Shown piece after piece: positions 53,081-63,428 of a DNA stretch of 64,000 bases. The notes below the pieces were generated by a model. That model was not told where the DNA came from and ran no database searches. It worked only from the letters and a program-made list of their open reading frames with translations. How positions within the stretch are numbered: the first letter of the stretch is position 1; the number at the start of each line of letters is the position of its first letter. The DNA lies in NCBI RefSeq assembly GCF_900492205.1, contig NZ_UEYQ01000002.1:124001-188000 (forward strand), in the 5' to 3' direction. This DNA comes from Ciceribacter sp. T2.26MG-112.2 (GTDB lineage Bacteria; Pseudomonadota; Alphaproteobacteria; Rhizobiales; Rhizobiaceae). The translations under genes were made by a program, and so were the position numbers.

Positions 53081-54598
53081 TCAGTCTTCGCTGGCTGCCA
53101 GATGCGACAGCATCTCGCCCTTGCCGCGGGCGCGCAGGATGAGCGGCAGAATGAGCGCCGTTGCGGCCAGCAGCAGCAGGCCAGCGGCGATCGGCGAGGT
53201 GAACAGCACCGTCACGTCGCCCTGGCTGATCGCAAGAGCGCGGCGCAACTGCTGCTCGGCGAGCGGCCCGAGGATCAGGCCGACGACGACCGGTGCGATC
53301 GGATAGCCGAAGATCCGCATGATATAGCCCATCACGCCGAAGGCGAGCAGCATGCCGAGTTCGTAGACCGAGGGGTTCGCGCCGATGGTGCCGAGCGTGG
53401 CGAACAGCAGGATGCCGGCATAGAGCCAGGGCTTGGGGATGGTCAGCAGCCGGACCCACAGGCCGATCAGCGGCAGGTTGAGGATCAGCAGCATGAAGTT
53501 GGCGATCAGCAGGCTGGCGATCAGGCCCCAGACGAGCTGCGGATTGGTGGCAAACAACAGCGGGCCGGGCTGCAGGCCGTATTGCTGGAAGCCGGCGAGC
53601 ATGATCGCGGCTGTCGCCGTCGTCGGCAAGCCGAGCGTCAGGAGCGGCACGAGCGTGCCGGCGGCAGAGGCATTGTTGGCTGCTTCCGGACCGGCCACGC
53701 CTTCGATGGCGCCATTGCCGAACTCTTCCGGATGCTTCGTCAGCCGCTTCTCGGTGGCGTAGGAGAGGAAGGTGCCGATTTCGGCGCCGCCGGCCGGCAT
53801 GGCGCCGATCGGAAAGCCGATCGCCGTCCCACGCAGCCAGGGTTTCCAGGAGCGGCCCCAGTCGGCCGCGGTCATCCAGATCGAGCCGCGCACCGCCTCG
53901 ACCTTGTCCGGGCCACGATCGCCCTGGGCCGCCAGGAAGAGGCTTTCGCCGATGGCGAACATGGCAACCGCCAGCGTCGTCACCTCGATGCCGTCGAGCA
54001 GGTCGGGAACGCCGAAGCTCATGCGGGCCTGGCCGGTCAACTGGTCGATGCCGACGGTGGCCAGCGTCAGGCCGATGAACAGCGAGGTGAGCCCGCGCAG
54101 CGTCGAGTCGCCGAAGGCCGAGGAGACGGTGACGAAGGCCAGCACCATCAGGGCGAAATATTCGCGCGGGCCGAAGACGAGTGCCAGCTTGACGATGTAG
54201 GGGGCGATGAAGGCAAGTCCGATCGTGGCGATCAGGCCGGCGACGAAGGAGCCGATGGCGGCGGTCGCAAGGGCAGGGCCGCCGCGTCCGGCGCGGGCCA
54301 TCTTGTTGCCTTCCAGCGCAGTCACGATCGAGGCGCTTTCGCCCGGCGTGTTGAGCAGGATCGAGGTGGTCGAGCCGCCATACATGCCGCCGTAATAGAT
54401 GCCGGCGAACATGATCAGCGAACCGGCCGGGTCGAGCTTGAAGGTAATCGGCAGGAGCAGCGCGACGGTGAGCGCCGGTCCAATGCCCGGCAGAACGCCG
54501 ACGGCGGTTCCGAGCGTAACCCCGACCAGGGCGTAAAAGAGGTTCATCGGCTGGGCCGCGACGAGCAGGCCCTGCCAGAGGAAGTCGAAAGTATCCAT
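53081..54598 (-). CDS. tctA: Tripartite tricarboxylate transporter, large membrane subunit TctA
   Basis: A 505-residue inner-membrane protein with about 11-12 helices. The TctA signature is present: [21 protein letters not shown] near residue 29 and [19 protein letters not shown] near 70, and a second [20 protein letters not shown] near 262. TctA forms the translocation path of a binding-protein-dependent secondary (ion-coupled) importer for citrate and related acids. It lies 13 bases after tctB and ends the operon. Neighbouring tctDE support tricarboxylate transport, though the exact ligand is not shown by sequence. Confidence 0.95.
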   Translation of the reverse strand: MDTFDFLWQGLLVAAQPMNLFYALVGVTLGTAVGVLPGIGPALTVALLLPITFKLDPAGSLIMFAGIYYGGMYGGSTTSILLNTPGESASIVTALEGNKMARAGRGGPALATAAIGSFVAGLIATIGLAFIAPYIVKLALVFGPREYFALMVLAFVTVSSAFGDSTLRGLTSLFIGLTLATVGIDQLTGQARMSFGVPDLLDGIEVTTLAVAMFAIGESLFLAAQGDRGPDKVEAVRGSIWMTAADWGRSWKPWLRGTAIGFPIGAMPAGGAEIGTFLSYATEKRLTKHPEEFGNGAIEGVAGPEAANNASAAGTLVPLLTLGLPTTATAAIMLAGFQQYGLQPGPLLFATNPQLVWGLIASLLIANFMLLILNLPLIGLWVRLLTIPKPWLYAGILLFATLGTIGANPSVYELGMLLAFGVMGYIMRIFGYPIAPVVVGLILGPLAEQQLRRALAISQGDVTVLFTSPIAAGLLLLAATALILPLILRARGKGEMLSHLAASED

Positions 54599-54611
54599 GT
54601 ATGGCTACTCC

Positions 54612-55103
54612 TCAGAGGAACAGGCGTTCGAGCGGTCCGGCCGGCAGGGAGAGCTGCAGCAAGAGGGCAAAGACGAGCCAGACGGCGAGACAGATCGCGA
54701 TGCCGAGCGGGAGGGAGAACCACAGCCGGCGTTTGCCGAAGGCGCGCGCGGTCGCGGCAAAAAGCACGCCGGTGGCAATAGAGAAGCCCAGCGTCGGAAG
54801 CAGCAGCATCTGGCCGGCAAGCCCGCCGATGATCCAGGCGACCGGAGCGATCTCCTGGTGTTCGCGTTCGGGGAAGTCGCGCCGGAAGGCGGCGACTGCC
54901 GTCCAGACTGCAAGACCCACGAGGCCGAAGGCGATCCATTGCGGCACGGTGGCCGGGCCGACGGGCGAATAGCCGACGACGTCGCCGAGACGATCGACGT
55001 CCCAGAAGATCAGCGCGGCGAGACCGGCGAGCACGAGGGCGATGACAAGCGCCGCCCCGTCGGGGCGGCGTGTCTCGGTCGTTGAGGTCTTAACCTCGCT
55101 CAT
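54612..55103 (-). CDS. tctB: Tripartite tricarboxylate transporter, small membrane subunit TctB
   Basis: A 163-residue inner-membrane protein with four hydrophobic segments (about residues 17-35, 48-66, 82-112 as a broken pair and 125-150), the usual TctB form. WDVDRLGDVVGYSPVGPATVP near residue 35, in two parts, is typical of TctB. It overlaps tctC by ATGA at 55100-55103 and lies 13 bases before tctA. Its role in the complex is structural and not well defined. Confidence 0.9.
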   Translation of the reverse strand: MSEVKTSTTETRRPDGAALVIALVLAGLAALIFWDVDRLGDVVGYSPVGPATVPQWIAFGLVGLAVWTAVAAFRRDFPEREHQEIAPVAWIIGGLAGQMLLLPTLGFSIATGVLFAATARAFGKRRLWFSLPLGIAICLAVWLVFALLLQLSLPAGPLERLFL

Positions 55104-56044
55104 TTCACCAGCCCGATGTCCTTGAGGACGGCTTCGGTGGCGGCAACATCCTTGTCGAGCTGGGCCTTGAAGGCGTCGCCGGCGAGGTAGGTGTCCTGCC
55201 AGCCCTTGGTCTTCAGGATTTCCTGCCAGCTGGCGGACTTGACCATCTTCTCGATGTCGGCGGAGACGGCGGCGGTCTGTTCCGGGGTGAGGCCCGGAGC
55301 GGCCGCGACCATACGCCAGTTCTCGACGACCACGTCGAGGCCGCCTTCCTTCAGCGTCGGGGCGTCGGCATTGGCCAGGCGCTCGGCGCTGGAGACGGCC
55401 AGCAGGCGCAGCGTGCCGGCCTTTACCTGGGCCTCGAACTCTCCATAGCCGGAAATGCCCGCGGTCACCTGGCTGCCGAGAATGGCGGCCAGAGCCTCGC
55501 CACCGCCGGAGAAGGCGATGTAGTTGATCTTGGTCGGATCGACACCGGCCGCCTTGGCAATCAGGCCGACGGCGATGTGGTCGGTGCCGCCGGCCGAGCC
55601 GCCAGCCCAGGAAACCGAACCCGGATCCTTCTTCAGCGCCTCTACCAGATCGCCCATGGACTGGATCGGCGAAGCGGCGGGTACGACGATGGCTTCATAC
55701 TCGCCGGTCAGGCGGGCGATCGGGGTCACGTCCTTCAGCGAAACCGGGGACTTGTTGGTGAGGATCGCGCCGACCATGACATAGCCGCCGACGATTAGCG
55801 CATTGGCGTTGCCCTTCGACTGGTTGGCGAACTGGGCAAGGCCGATGGTGCCGCCGGCGCCCGGTACGTTCTGCACCTGGGCAGCCGGCGAAATGCCCTC
55901 CTGCTGCAGCACGGTCTGCATCGAGCGGGCGGTCTGGTCCCAGCCGCCGCCCGGATTGGCGGGTGCCATGATGGTGTAGTCGGCGGCAAAGGTCGGCAGC
56001 GCCATCGCGCCGGCCAGAATGGTTGCCAGGATAAACTGTTTCAA
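55100..56044 (-). CDS. tctC: Tripartite tricarboxylate transporter substrate-binding protein TctC
   Basis: A 314-residue periplasmic binding protein. The signal peptide ends near residue 20 ([13 protein letters not shown]), and the mature part begins [19 protein letters not shown], the TctC signature. [17 protein letters not shown] and [20 protein letters not shown] follow. The start is TTG at 56044, placed by GGAGG 8 bases upstream and by the signal peptide. It is the first gene of the operon. The 255 bases before it (56045-56299) must hold the promoter, probably under TctD control; no site could be named. Confidence 0.93.
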   Translation of the reverse strand: MKQFILATILAGAMALPTFAADYTIMAPANPGGGWDQTARSMQTVLQQEGISPAAQVQNVPGAGGTIGLAQFANQSKGNANALIVGGYVMVGAILTNKSPVSLKDVTPIARLTGEYEAIVVPAASPIQSMGDLVEALKKDPGSVSWAGGSAGGTDHIAVGLIAKAAGVDPTKINYIAFSGGGEALAAILGSQVTAGISGYGEFEAQVKAGTLRLLAVSSAERLANADAPTLKEGGLDVVVENWRMVAAAPGLTPEQTAAVSADIEKMVKSASWQEILKTKGWQDTYLAGDAFKAQLDKDVAATEAVLKDIGLVK

Positions 56045-56299
56045 GATGAATTCCTCCGTCAGGGCACTGCTCTTTCGCAGCGCATTTCTTGTTGAGCGGA
56101 CGGGGGGAGCGTTTCGGCTGACGACACGTCGGTGTCCCGCTGGGACCGTGCCGGATGTCCAGGTCTCCTCCCGACCATGCCGGCCAAGCGCCTCCACGCG
56201 CGACCGCATCGTCATAAGATCACAGCAAGCTGACATCTGCCTGACACCGCCGGTCCATTCGACCCTGCGATCCCGGTGCGGGAAAAAGCATACGCCGAA

Positions 56300-57370
56300 C
56301 TATTGCAGCCGCAAGACTTCGTTCCAGCGGCTGATCAGCCGCGCGCGCTTCACCTGGTCGAGATAGACCATGAGGCCGGGGCTGACCGGGACGGGGCGCA
56401 GCTGCTTGCCCAGCTGTTCCTGCAGGGTGGTGGCGGTGTTCTCGCCTGCGACTTCGGGGCTGACCGCGGCGATCTGCAGCTGCCGCGCCATGATGGTCTG
56501 GCCCTCGCGCGACATGAAGAATTCGAGATAGGCCCGCCCGAGGTCGGGAGAACTGGCCGCCTGCGGCACGAGGCCGATGCGCGACATGACGACGGTGTAG
56601 TCCTTCGGCAGCACGATGCCGAGGTCGGGATGGCGCGAGGCCCAGTCGGCGGCATAGGAGCCGAGGATGTTGTAGCCGAGCACGAAGCGGCCGTCGGCGA
56701 TGCGCTCGAGGATGGCGGAGCTGGTCGAATAGAGTTTCACCCCGGCGGCCCCCATCGTCTGGATCACCGACCAGATGTCGCCGAACTGTTCCTGGTCCCG
56801 CGCCATGAACAGGAAACCGACGCCGGAACGTTCGATGTCGTAGGTGCCGATGCGGCCGTAGACGGCATTGCCCTGGCGCTTCAGGTAGTCGACGAATTCG
56901 GCGCGGGTGGCGGGCGGCTTTTCCTTGGTGAAGCTCGGCTTGTGATAGACGAAGACGGCGGGCTCGAAGGTCAGTGCATAGGCCGTGTTGCGCCAGTTGG
57001 CCCAGGCCGGCCAGCGCGCGCTCATCGGCAGGTCGCTGCGCTGGGCATAGCCGTCATTCGACAGCTTCACTTGCAGGTCCATGGCGGATGAAAAGGCGAA
57101 GTCGGCGGTGCGGGCGCCGCTGTCGGTCTCCTTGACGATGCGGTCGTAGATCTCGCCGGTCAGCATGTCTTCGTAGCGCACGGCGACATCCGGATGGGCC
57201 TCCTGGAATGCCTCGATCATAGGCTGGGCGACCGGCTCGTCGAGGGAGGAGTAGACGACGAGGGTGCGCGCCTCGGCGCTTCCCGAGCGTGCCGGAAAGA
57301 GCGTGGTGCTGGCCTGCGCGGCAAGGGACTGGCTGAGGATGAGGGCGATTGTGAGGACAAAGGTGCGCAT
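56300..57370 (-). CDS. Orphan ABC-type periplasmic binding protein next to tctDE
   Basis: A 356-residue protein of the iron/spermidine/thiamine-type binding proteins (SBP family 1/6-like). The signal peptide ends near residue 20 (IALILSQSLAAQAS). The mature part has RTLVVYSSLDEPVAQPMIEAF near 35 and DIERSGVGFLFMARDQEQFG near 178. No ABC permease or ATPase gene is adjacent. It lies between tctC and the divergent tctD, an arrangement that suggests a sensor role, giving the ligand to the TctE kinase, rather than transport. The ATG at 57370 agrees with the signal peptide; the longer frame from 57502 runs into tctD's start on the other strand. Confidence 0.85.
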   Translation of the reverse strand: MRTFVLTIALILSQSLAAQASTTLFPARSGSAEARTLVVYSSLDEPVAQPMIEAFQEAHPDVAVRYEDMLTGEIYDRIVKETDSGARTADFAFSSAMDLQVKLSNDGYAQRSDLPMSARWPAWANWRNTAYALTFEPAVFVYHKPSFTKEKPPATRAEFVDYLKRQGNAVYGRIGTYDIERSGVGFLFMARDQEQFGDIWSVIQTMGAAGVKLYSTSSAILERIADGRFVLGYNILGSYAADWASRHPDLGIVLPKDYTVVMSRIGLVPQAASSPDLGRAYLEFFMSREGQTIMARQLQIAAVSPEVAGENTATTLQEQLGKQLRPVPVSPGLMVYLDQVKRARLISRWNEVLRLQ

Positions 57371-57446
57371 AAACTCATAATGCCGTGGCCGGCAGGCGTT
57401 CACAAGCCGCGGGGTCCCCGCTAGAGTGGTCCGGAGGGGGACGATC
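57371..57446. promoter_or_regulatory. Divergent promoter region, binding-protein gene / tctD
   Basis: 76 bases shared by two divergent genes, so both promoters must be compact or overlap. GGAGGGGG at 57433-57440 is the tctD ribosome binding site, 6 bases before the TTG at 57447. Confidence 0.5.
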
Positions 57447-58124
57447 TTGCGCATACTTCTGGTCGAGGACAATGAGACGCTGGCGGACGGCCTGAGCTCC
57501 ATCCTGCGTAGCAGCGGCTATGCGGTGGACGTGGTGCGTGACGGGGCATCCGCCGACGCGGTCACGGCGACCGAGACCTTCGATCTCGTCATCCTCGATC
57601 TCAACCTGCCGGAGATGGGTGGCCTGGAAGTGCTGCGCTCCATGCGGGCGAGGCAGGACAAGGCGGCCGTACTGATCCTGACGGCACGCGGCACGACGGA
57701 AGAGCGGGTCAAGGGACTGGATCTCGGCGCCGACGATTACATGACGAAGCCCTTCGACGTCAGCGAGCTCGAGGCGCGCGTGCGCGTTCTGTTGCGCCGG
57801 CGTGCCGGGCTGCATTCCTCCTCGGTACAATATGGCAATGTCTCCCTCGACCTGACCTCGCGGACCTTTTCCGCCGACGGCGTGCTGATCGACCTGCCGG
57901 CGCGCGAACTCGGCATTCTCGAAGTGCTGTTCATGCGGGCCGGCAAGGTGGTGCCCAAGGATGCGATCATCCAGTCGCTGGCCGGCTTCGACGACGATCT
58001 CAGTGCCAACGCCATCGAGCAATATGTCAGCCGCCTGCGCAAGCGGCTCGGGCCCTATGGCCTCACCGTGCGGACCGCGCGCGGCATCGGCTACTATCTC
58101 GACAAGGCGGCGGAGCCGGCATGA
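57447..58124 (+). CDS. tctD: Response regulator TctD (OmpR type)
   Basis: A 226-residue transcription factor. The receiver has the acidic pair E7/D8, the phosphoacceptor Asp51 (DLVILDLNLPEMGG) and the conserved Lys101 (DYMTKPFD). The C-terminal winged helix has LPARELGILEVLFMRAGKVV and YVSRLRKRLGPYGLTVRTARG. It resembles TctD, which controls tricarboxylate transport genes. TTG start chosen for the strong ribosome binding site; a GTG at 57426 would add 7 residues. It overlaps tctE by ATGA. Confidence 0.93.
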   Translation: MRILLVEDNETLADGLSSILRSSGYAVDVVRDGASADAVTATETFDLVILDLNLPEMGGLEVLRSMRARQDKAAVLILTARGTTEERVKGLDLGADDYMTKPFDVSELEARVRVLLRRRAGLHSSSVQYGNVSLDLTSRTFSADGVLIDLPARELGILEVLFMRAGKVVPKDAIIQSLAGFDDDLSANAIEQYVSRLRKRLGPYGLTVRTARGIGYYLDKAAEPA

Positions 58125-59509
58125 CCGCCGCCGCCTATTCGCTGCGCAGGCGCTTGCTGGGCTGGCTGCTGCTGGCGACCGCCGTCCTCGGCATCGTCGC
58201 CCTGATCGATACCTACCGCGAGGCAGTACGCACGGCCAACACGGTTTCCGACCGGGTGCTCGCGGGCTCCGCCATGGCGATCGCCGAGCGGGTAATCGTC
58301 TCCGAGGATGGCACGCTCGAAGTCGACATTCCCTATGTGGCGCTCGAAATGCTGACCTCCGCGGCCCAGGATCGTGTGTTCTATCGCGTCGACGGCCCAC
58401 CTGGCGAGTTCATCACCGGCTACCAGAACCTGCCGACCTTCGCGGACCTCGGCGGTCAGTCGTCCTTCTATACCGACGCGATCTTCCGGGGCGAGCCGAT
58501 CCGGGTTGCGGTGCTGCAGCGCTCGGCCTCGACCGGCATCGCTTCTGTACCCTTTTCCGTGACGGTCGCGGAGACCACCATTGCCCGCCAGCAACTGGCG
58601 CAGGCGATCCTCTTGCGCTCGGCCGCCCGTCTGGCGCTGATGATCGGCGGCGCGGGCGCAATCGTCTGGATCGCGGTCACCTATTCCCTGCGGCCGCTCT
58701 ATCGCCTCGGCGAGGCCATCGCCGAACGCAATCCCGACGACCTCCACCCGATCGAGCAATCCGTGCCGACCGAAGTCCAGGGGCTGGTCGACACCGTCAA
58801 TTCCTTCATGATCCGGCTCGGCTCGGCGCTCGATGCGCTGCGCAACTTCACCGGCAATGCCAGCCACCAGCTGCGGACGCCGCTGGCCATCATCCGCACC
58901 CAGCTGGCGCTCTCGGCCCGGGCGACGACGCTGGAGGAAGCCCGGGCGGCGGCGCTGAAGGGCGACCGGGCCGTCGGCCATGCCGAGCACGTGCTGGCGC
59001 AATTGCTGCTGATGGCGAAGATCGATGCCGCCGGTTCGGATCATCGGCCGCCTGTTGGTCGGATCGATCTCGTCCGTGTGGCGCAGGAGGTGACGGCCGA
59101 CAGCGTACCGAAGGCCACCCAGGCCGGCATCGATCTCGGTTTTGAAGGTGAGGGGACGGCCTTGGTGCTCGCCGAGCCGCTGTTGATCGGCGAACTGCTC
59201 GGCAACCTGATCTCCAATGCGATCGCCTATGCCGGATCGGGAACGGAGGTCACGGTCCGGGTTTTTACCCGTCCGGAAGGTGTCTGCCTCCAGGTGGAAG
59301 ATGATGGTCCGGGCATCGCGGCGGAAAAGCTCGCCTCGGTGCGGCAGCGCTTTTCCCGTGGCGACAAGGGCGAGGGTGCCGGCCTCGGCCTGCCGATCGT
59401 CGAGGAGATCGCCCGCCTCTTTGCCGGCAGTCTGGACCTCGCGCAGGGTTCGAGTGGGCGTGGCCTCAAGGCGACCGTAACCTTTCCCCCGGCTGAACCG
59501 GCAGGCTGA
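58121..59509 (+). CDS. tctE: Sensor histidine kinase TctE
   Basis: A 462-residue membrane kinase. Helices near residues 12-30 and 170-190 enclose a periplasmic 2CSK_N-type sensor domain (PYVALEMLTSAAQDRVFYRV near 72). HAMP-like linker, then the H-box NASHQLRTPL with His249, the N-box LLGNLISNAIAYA near 358 and the G-boxes VEDDGPGIAAEK and GAGLGLPIVEEI. It phosphorylates TctD in response to tricarboxylates or, perhaps, the adjacent binding protein. It ends 9 bases before a convergent permease gene. Confidence 0.93.
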   Translation: MTAAAYSLRRRLLGWLLLATAVLGIVALIDTYREAVRTANTVSDRVLAGSAMAIAERVIVSEDGTLEVDIPYVALEMLTSAAQDRVFYRVDGPPGEFITGYQNLPTFADLGGQSSFYTDAIFRGEPIRVAVLQRSASTGIASVPFSVTVAETTIARQQLAQAILLRSAARLALMIGGAGAIVWIAVTYSLRPLYRLGEAIAERNPDDLHPIEQSVPTEVQGLVDTVNSFMIRLGSALDALRNFTGNASHQLRTPLAIIRTQLALSARATTLEEARAAALKGDRAVGHAEHVLAQLLLMAKIDAAGSDHRPPVGRIDLVRVAQEVTADSVPKATQAGIDLGFEGEGTALVLAEPLLIGELLGNLISNAIAYAGSGTEVTVRVFTRPEGVCLQVEDDGPGIAAEKLASVRQRFSRGDKGEGAGLGLPIVEEIARLFAGSLDLAQGSSGRGLKATVTFPPAEPAG

Positions 59510-59518
59510 TCCCCGCGC

Positions 59519-60631
59519 CTATTTCAGGAAGGCGCGGAAGCGTCCGAGCGAGAACAGGAAGAGCACCGTCCCGATCCCGATCAGCCACAGGAAATCCGGC
59601 CATACCACATCCATTCCGGCGCCGCGGAACAGGATCGACTGCGCCATGGCGATGAAGTGCGTGTTGGGCGCGAAGTTCATGATCAGCTGGATGATCTCCG
59701 GCATGCTTTCGCGGGGCGTGAGCCCGCCGGACAGCACCTGCAACGGCAGCAGGATCAGCATCAACAGCAGGCCGAACTGCGGCATGGAGCCGGCGACGGT
59801 CGCCAGAAAGATGCCGAGCGAGGTTGTGGCGAAGAGCTGCAGCGCCGTGCCGGCCATGAAAAGGGGCACGGAGCCCTGCAGCGGTACTTCGAGAATCCAA
59901 TGCGCGACGACGACCAGCGAGAAGGCCGAGGCCACCAGCACCACCAGACTCATGGCAAGCACCTTGCTGACCATGATCTCGAAGGCGGTCACCGGCATGA
60001 CCAGGAGATGCTCGATCGTGCCGTGCTCGCGCTCGCGGATGAGGGCTGCGCCGGTCAGGATGATCGACAGCATGGTGATGTTCATGATGATGTTGTTGAT
60101 CGCCCCGAACCAGACATTGTTCAGCTGCGGATTGAAGCGCGCCCGCAGGGTGAGGTCGACCGGCAGGTCGACCGTGCTGCGATAGCGGTTGACAAACTCG
60201 CTCACCTCGCTGTTGACGATGCTCTGTATGTAGCCCGAGCCGCTGAAAGCCTGGGTCATGCGGGTGGCATCGACATTCAGCTGGATCGTAGGCGTCCGTC
60301 CGGCCAGCACGTCCTGCTGGAAGTTGGCGGGGATGTCGAGCGCGAAGGTCGAGAGGCCCGCATCCATCCTTTTGTCCATCTCGTTCGCGGTGATGATCTC
60401 CGGCTTGGTGAAATAGGGCGGGTAGAAGGCATCCTGGATGCGCAGCGACAGCTGCGAAAGATCCTCGTCGACGATGGCGATCGCCGCCATGTTGAGCGTT
60501 TCGGGCAGCGCCCGCGCCTCGGTGTAGATCGACAGCGAGAAGGAATAGAGGATGAAGACCAGCAGCATGCGGTCCTGCACTAGGCCGCGCAGTTCCTTGA
60601 CGATGAGATGACCGATATGGCGGATGCGCAT
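59519..60631 (-). CDS. ABC-2 type export permease (YhhJ/YbhR-like)
   Basis: A 370-residue inner-membrane permease. An N-terminal helix (about 20-40) is followed by a large periplasmic part to about residue 175 and then five helices, the ABC2_membrane_3 layout. MLSIILTGAALIREREHGTIEHLLVMPV (residues about 190-217, in two parts) holds the EREHGT motif of this family. It is the partner permease to the RbbA-like gene 4 bases upstream and, with the HlyD-type adaptor, forms a YhiI/RbbA/YhhJ-type export system. Confidence 0.9.
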   Translation of the reverse strand: MRIRHIGHLIVKELRGLVQDRMLLVFILYSFSLSIYTEARALPETLNMAAIAIVDEDLSQLSLRIQDAFYPPYFTKPEIITANEMDKRMDAGLSTFALDIPANFQQDVLAGRTPTIQLNVDATRMTQAFSGSGYIQSIVNSEVSEFVNRYRSTVDLPVDLTLRARFNPQLNNVWFGAINNIIMNITMLSIILTGAALIREREHGTIEHLLVMPVTAFEIMVSKVLAMSLVVLVASAFSLVVVAHWILEVPLQGSVPLFMAGTALQLFATTSLGIFLATVAGSMPQFGLLLMLILLPLQVLSGGLTPRESMPEIIQLIMNFAPNTHFIAMAQSILFRGAGMDVVWPDFLWLIGIGTVLFLFSLGRFRAFLK

Positions 60632-60635
60632 GGCC

Positions 60636-63428
60636 TTACCTCGCCTGCTTTTTCAGGAGAATAGCGGTCAGCCCGACCAGGATCGGGATGGCGATCAGCA
60701 GGTAGATCATCTGCGGCTGCAGGTCTGCAAAGCCGAGGGCCTTGGAGAAGGTGCCGCGGGCGATGGTGACGAAATGGGTCGTCGGATAGATGCTGCCGAT
60801 GAAGGCACCGGCACCCTTGAGCGACGAGACCGGGTCGATGATGCCGGCATATTGGACGGCCGGAATGAGGGTCAGGAGGGCCGTACCGAACAGGGCGGCG
60901 ATCTGGCTCGACACGAAGGTCGAGACGAGCATGCCGAGCGCCGTGGTCGAGATGACGTAGAAGAGGGCGGCGACAGCGAAGGTCACGAAGCTTCCGGTGA
61001 ACGGCACCTCGAAGATCAGGATGGCGAAAGCGGTCAGGAGCACGAAGTTCATCATGGCGAGCGCGACATAGGGAAGCTGCTTGCCGATCAAAAATTCCAG
61101 CCGGGTGGTCGGCGTGACGTAGAAGTTGATGATCGAGCCGAGTTCCTTTTCCCGCACGACGCTGAGCGCCCCGAGGATGGCCGGGATCAGCAGCAGGAGC
61201 AGGGGGATGACGGCCGGCACCATGGCCACCAGGCTCTTGACGTCGGGATTGTAGCGATAGCGGGTTTCGAGCGTGAAATTGCCCTTGGTCGCCTCCTCGC
61301 CATAGGCTTCGCGGATCTTCTCCGTGATCCAGTGGGAATGCATGCCCTGCACATAGCCGCTCACCGTTTCCGCGCGGGTCGGCATGGCGCCGTCGATCCA
61401 GGCGCCGATCTCGACCGCGTCGCCCCGGAGGGCATCCCGGCCGAAATTGGGCGGGATCTCGATCGCCAGGCTGATCTCGCCGCTGCGCATGCGCTTGTCG
61501 AGGTCGGCATAGTCCTTGAGCGGCGGGTGTTCGACGAAGTAGCGGGAGCCGGAAAGCTGCGCGACATAGTCGTCGCTGATCGTGGTCCGGTCGTAGTCGA
61601 GCACGGCGAAGCTGAGCTTCTCGATGTCGAGATTGATGCCGTAGCCGATCACGAACATGAGGATGACGCTGCCGATGGTAGCGAGCGTGCCACGGATCGG
61701 ATCGCGTTGCAGCTCGAGCGCCTCGCGGCGCGAATAGCTCATCATCCGCCTGAGGTCGAAGAAGCGGCGGAACAGCGACTGCCGCGGCGCGGCCTTCGCC
61801 ACGGGCTCCGGCTCGGCGACCGCACCCGTCTCCGGCGCCGCTTCCGATGCGAACTCGGCATTGCCGGCGATCGCGTCCTCGAGATAGGCGATGAAGGCCT
61901 CCTCGAGGGAGGCGGCTCCCCGCTTGGCGACGATTTCCTCCGGTGTGTCGCTGACCAGCACGGTGCCGGCATGCATCAGCGAAATGCGGTCGCAGCGCTC
62001 GGCCTCGTTCATGAAATGGGTGGAAACGAAGATGGTGACCCCGTCCTTGCGCGAAAGCTCGCCGAGGATCTGCCAGAAATCGTCGCGGGCAATCGGGTCG
62101 ACGCCGGAGGTCGGCTCGTCGAGGATCAGGATTTCCGGCGCATGCACCATGGCGACGGCGAGCGACAGGCGCTGGCGGATGCCGAGCGGCAGCCCGTCCG
62201 GCATAGCATCCATCACGTCGATGAGGTCGAAGCGCTTCGCCATTTCCGCGACGCGCGGGGCGATTCGCTCCTTCGGGAGGTCGAACAGGCGGGCATGCAG
62301 GTCGAGGTTCTGCCGCACCGTCAGTTCGCCGTAGAGCGAAAAGGCCTGGCTCATATAACCGATACGGCGGCGGACGGCGAGATCGGAGCCGTCGACGGCG
62401 CGGCCAAAAAGCTCAGCCGTGCCTTCGCTGGCCGTCAGAAGCCCGGTCAGCATCTTCATAGTCGTCGTCTTGCCGCAGCCGTTCGAGCCGAGGAAGCCAA
62501 AAATCTCGCCGCGCTCGATGCGGAAGCTCACGTCGTTGACGGCGGTGAAATCGCCGAACCGCATCGACAGGTGGCTGGCCTCGATGGCGATCTCGCCGTC
62601 GAGTTCCGGATTGCGCGGCGGAATGGAGAGCTCGCCGTGACCGCTGCGCTTCTCCTCCGGCAGAAGGGCGATGAAGGCCTTGTCGAGGTTCGGCGCGCCG
62701 GTGCGCGCCAGCAGATCCTGCGGCGTGCCCGTCGCCAGCACCTTGCCGTCGTCCATGGCGACCAGCCAGTCGAAGCGGGCGGCCTCCTCCATGTAGGCGG
62801 TGGCGACCACCACGGTCATGCCGGGACGCCCTTCGCGGATGCGGTCGATCAGTTCCCAGAACTGACGGCGCGACAGCGGGTCGACGCCGGTCGTCGGCTC
62901 ATCGAGGATCAGGAGGTCCGGATCGTGGATCAAGGCGCAGCACAGGCCGAGCTTCTGCTTCATGCCGCCGGATAGCTTGCCGGCCGGGCGATCGGCGAAG
63001 GGGGAGAGACCGGTGCTTTTCAGCAGTTCGGCGATGCGCCGTTCGCGCTCCTTGCGGCCATGACCGAACAGGCGGGCGAAGAATTCGACGTTTTCGAAGA
63101 CCGAGAGTGTCGGATAGAGGTTCTTGCCAAGCCCCTGCGGCATATAGGCAATGCGCGGGCAGGTGCGCGCCCTGTGGCCTGAATCGGCCATGTCTCCGCC
63201 GAGCACGTGAACCTTGCCGGCTTGCACCGCGCGGGCGCCCGCGAGCAGGGACAAGAGGCTCGACTTGCCGACGCCGTCCGGCCCCATCAGGCCGACCAGG
63301 CGGCTGCTCGGCAAGTCGAGCGTGATGCTGCTGAGCGCCTGGGTCTTGCCGTAGGACAGCGACACGTCCTTCAGGCTGACCACCGGGCCGGTGAAATCGG
63401 CCGCCTCGTTGCGCGAGGGCTCGTTCAT
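60636..63428 (-). CDS. rbbA: Fused double-ATPase/permease ABC exporter (RbbA/YhiH-like)
   Basis: A 930-residue fusion. The first ATPase has Walker [10 protein letters not shown] near residue 45 and signature [16 protein letters not shown]. The second has Walker [10 protein letters not shown] near 309 and the degenerate signature [15 protein letters not shown], usual for this family. A linker of about 60 residues rich in Ala/Glu/Pro ([14 protein letters not shown]) leads to the permease part: one helix, a periplasmic domain and five helices to the end. Escherichia coli RbbA was described as ribosome-bound, but the setting with an adaptor and a second permease indicates an exporter. The ATG at 63428 overlaps the adaptor gene stop. 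Confidence 0.92.
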   Translation of the reverse strand: MNEPSRNEAADFTGPVVSLKDVSLSYGKTQALSSITLDLPSSRLVGLMGPDGVGKSSLLSLLAGARAVQAGKVHVLGGDMADSGHRARTCPRIAYMPQGLGKNLYPTLSVFENVEFFARLFGHGRKERERRIAELLKSTGLSPFADRPAGKLSGGMKQKLGLCCALIHDPDLLILDEPTTGVDPLSRRQFWELIDRIREGRPGMTVVVATAYMEEAARFDWLVAMDDGKVLATGTPQDLLARTGAPNLDKAFIALLPEEKRSGHGELSIPPRNPELDGEIAIEASHLSMRFGDFTAVNDVSFRIERGEIFGFLGSNGCGKTTTMKMLTGLLTASEGTAELFGRAVDGSDLAVRRRIGYMSQAFSLYGELTVRQNLDLHARLFDLPKERIAPRVAEMAKRFDLIDVMDAMPDGLPLGIRQRLSLAVAMVHAPEILILDEPTSGVDPIARDDFWQILGELSRKDGVTIFVSTHFMNEAERCDRISLMHAGTVLVSDTPEEIVAKRGAASLEEAFIAYLEDAIAGNAEFASEAAPETGAVAEPEPVAKAAPRQSLFRRFFDLRRMMSYSRREALELQRDPIRGTLATIGSVILMFVIGYGINLDIEKLSFAVLDYDRTTISDDYVAQLSGSRYFVEHPPLKDYADLDKRMRSGEISLAIEIPPNFGRDALRGDAVEIGAWIDGAMPTRAETVSGYVQGMHSHWITEKIREAYGEEATKGNFTLETRYRYNPDVKSLVAMVPAVIPLLLLLIPAILGALSVVREKELGSIINFYVTPTTRLEFLIGKQLPYVALAMMNFVLLTAFAILIFEVPFTGSFVTFAVAALFYVISTTALGMLVSTFVSSQIAALFGTALLTLIPAVQYAGIIDPVSSLKGAGAFIGSIYPTTHFVTIARGTFSKALGFADLQPQMIYLLIAIPILVGLTAILLKKQAR

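Noticed and set aside
53102..54781. 559-codon plus-strand frame opposite tctA/tctB
   Set aside because: It is an opposite-strand artefact: very rich in Gln, Arg, Asp and Gly, no family resemblance, and it runs against two certain genes and their terminator.
60624..62975. 783-codon plus-strand frame opposite the RbbA-like gene
   Set aside because: As above, opposite-strand open frame caused by codon bias; the minus-strand protein has two full ATPase domains.
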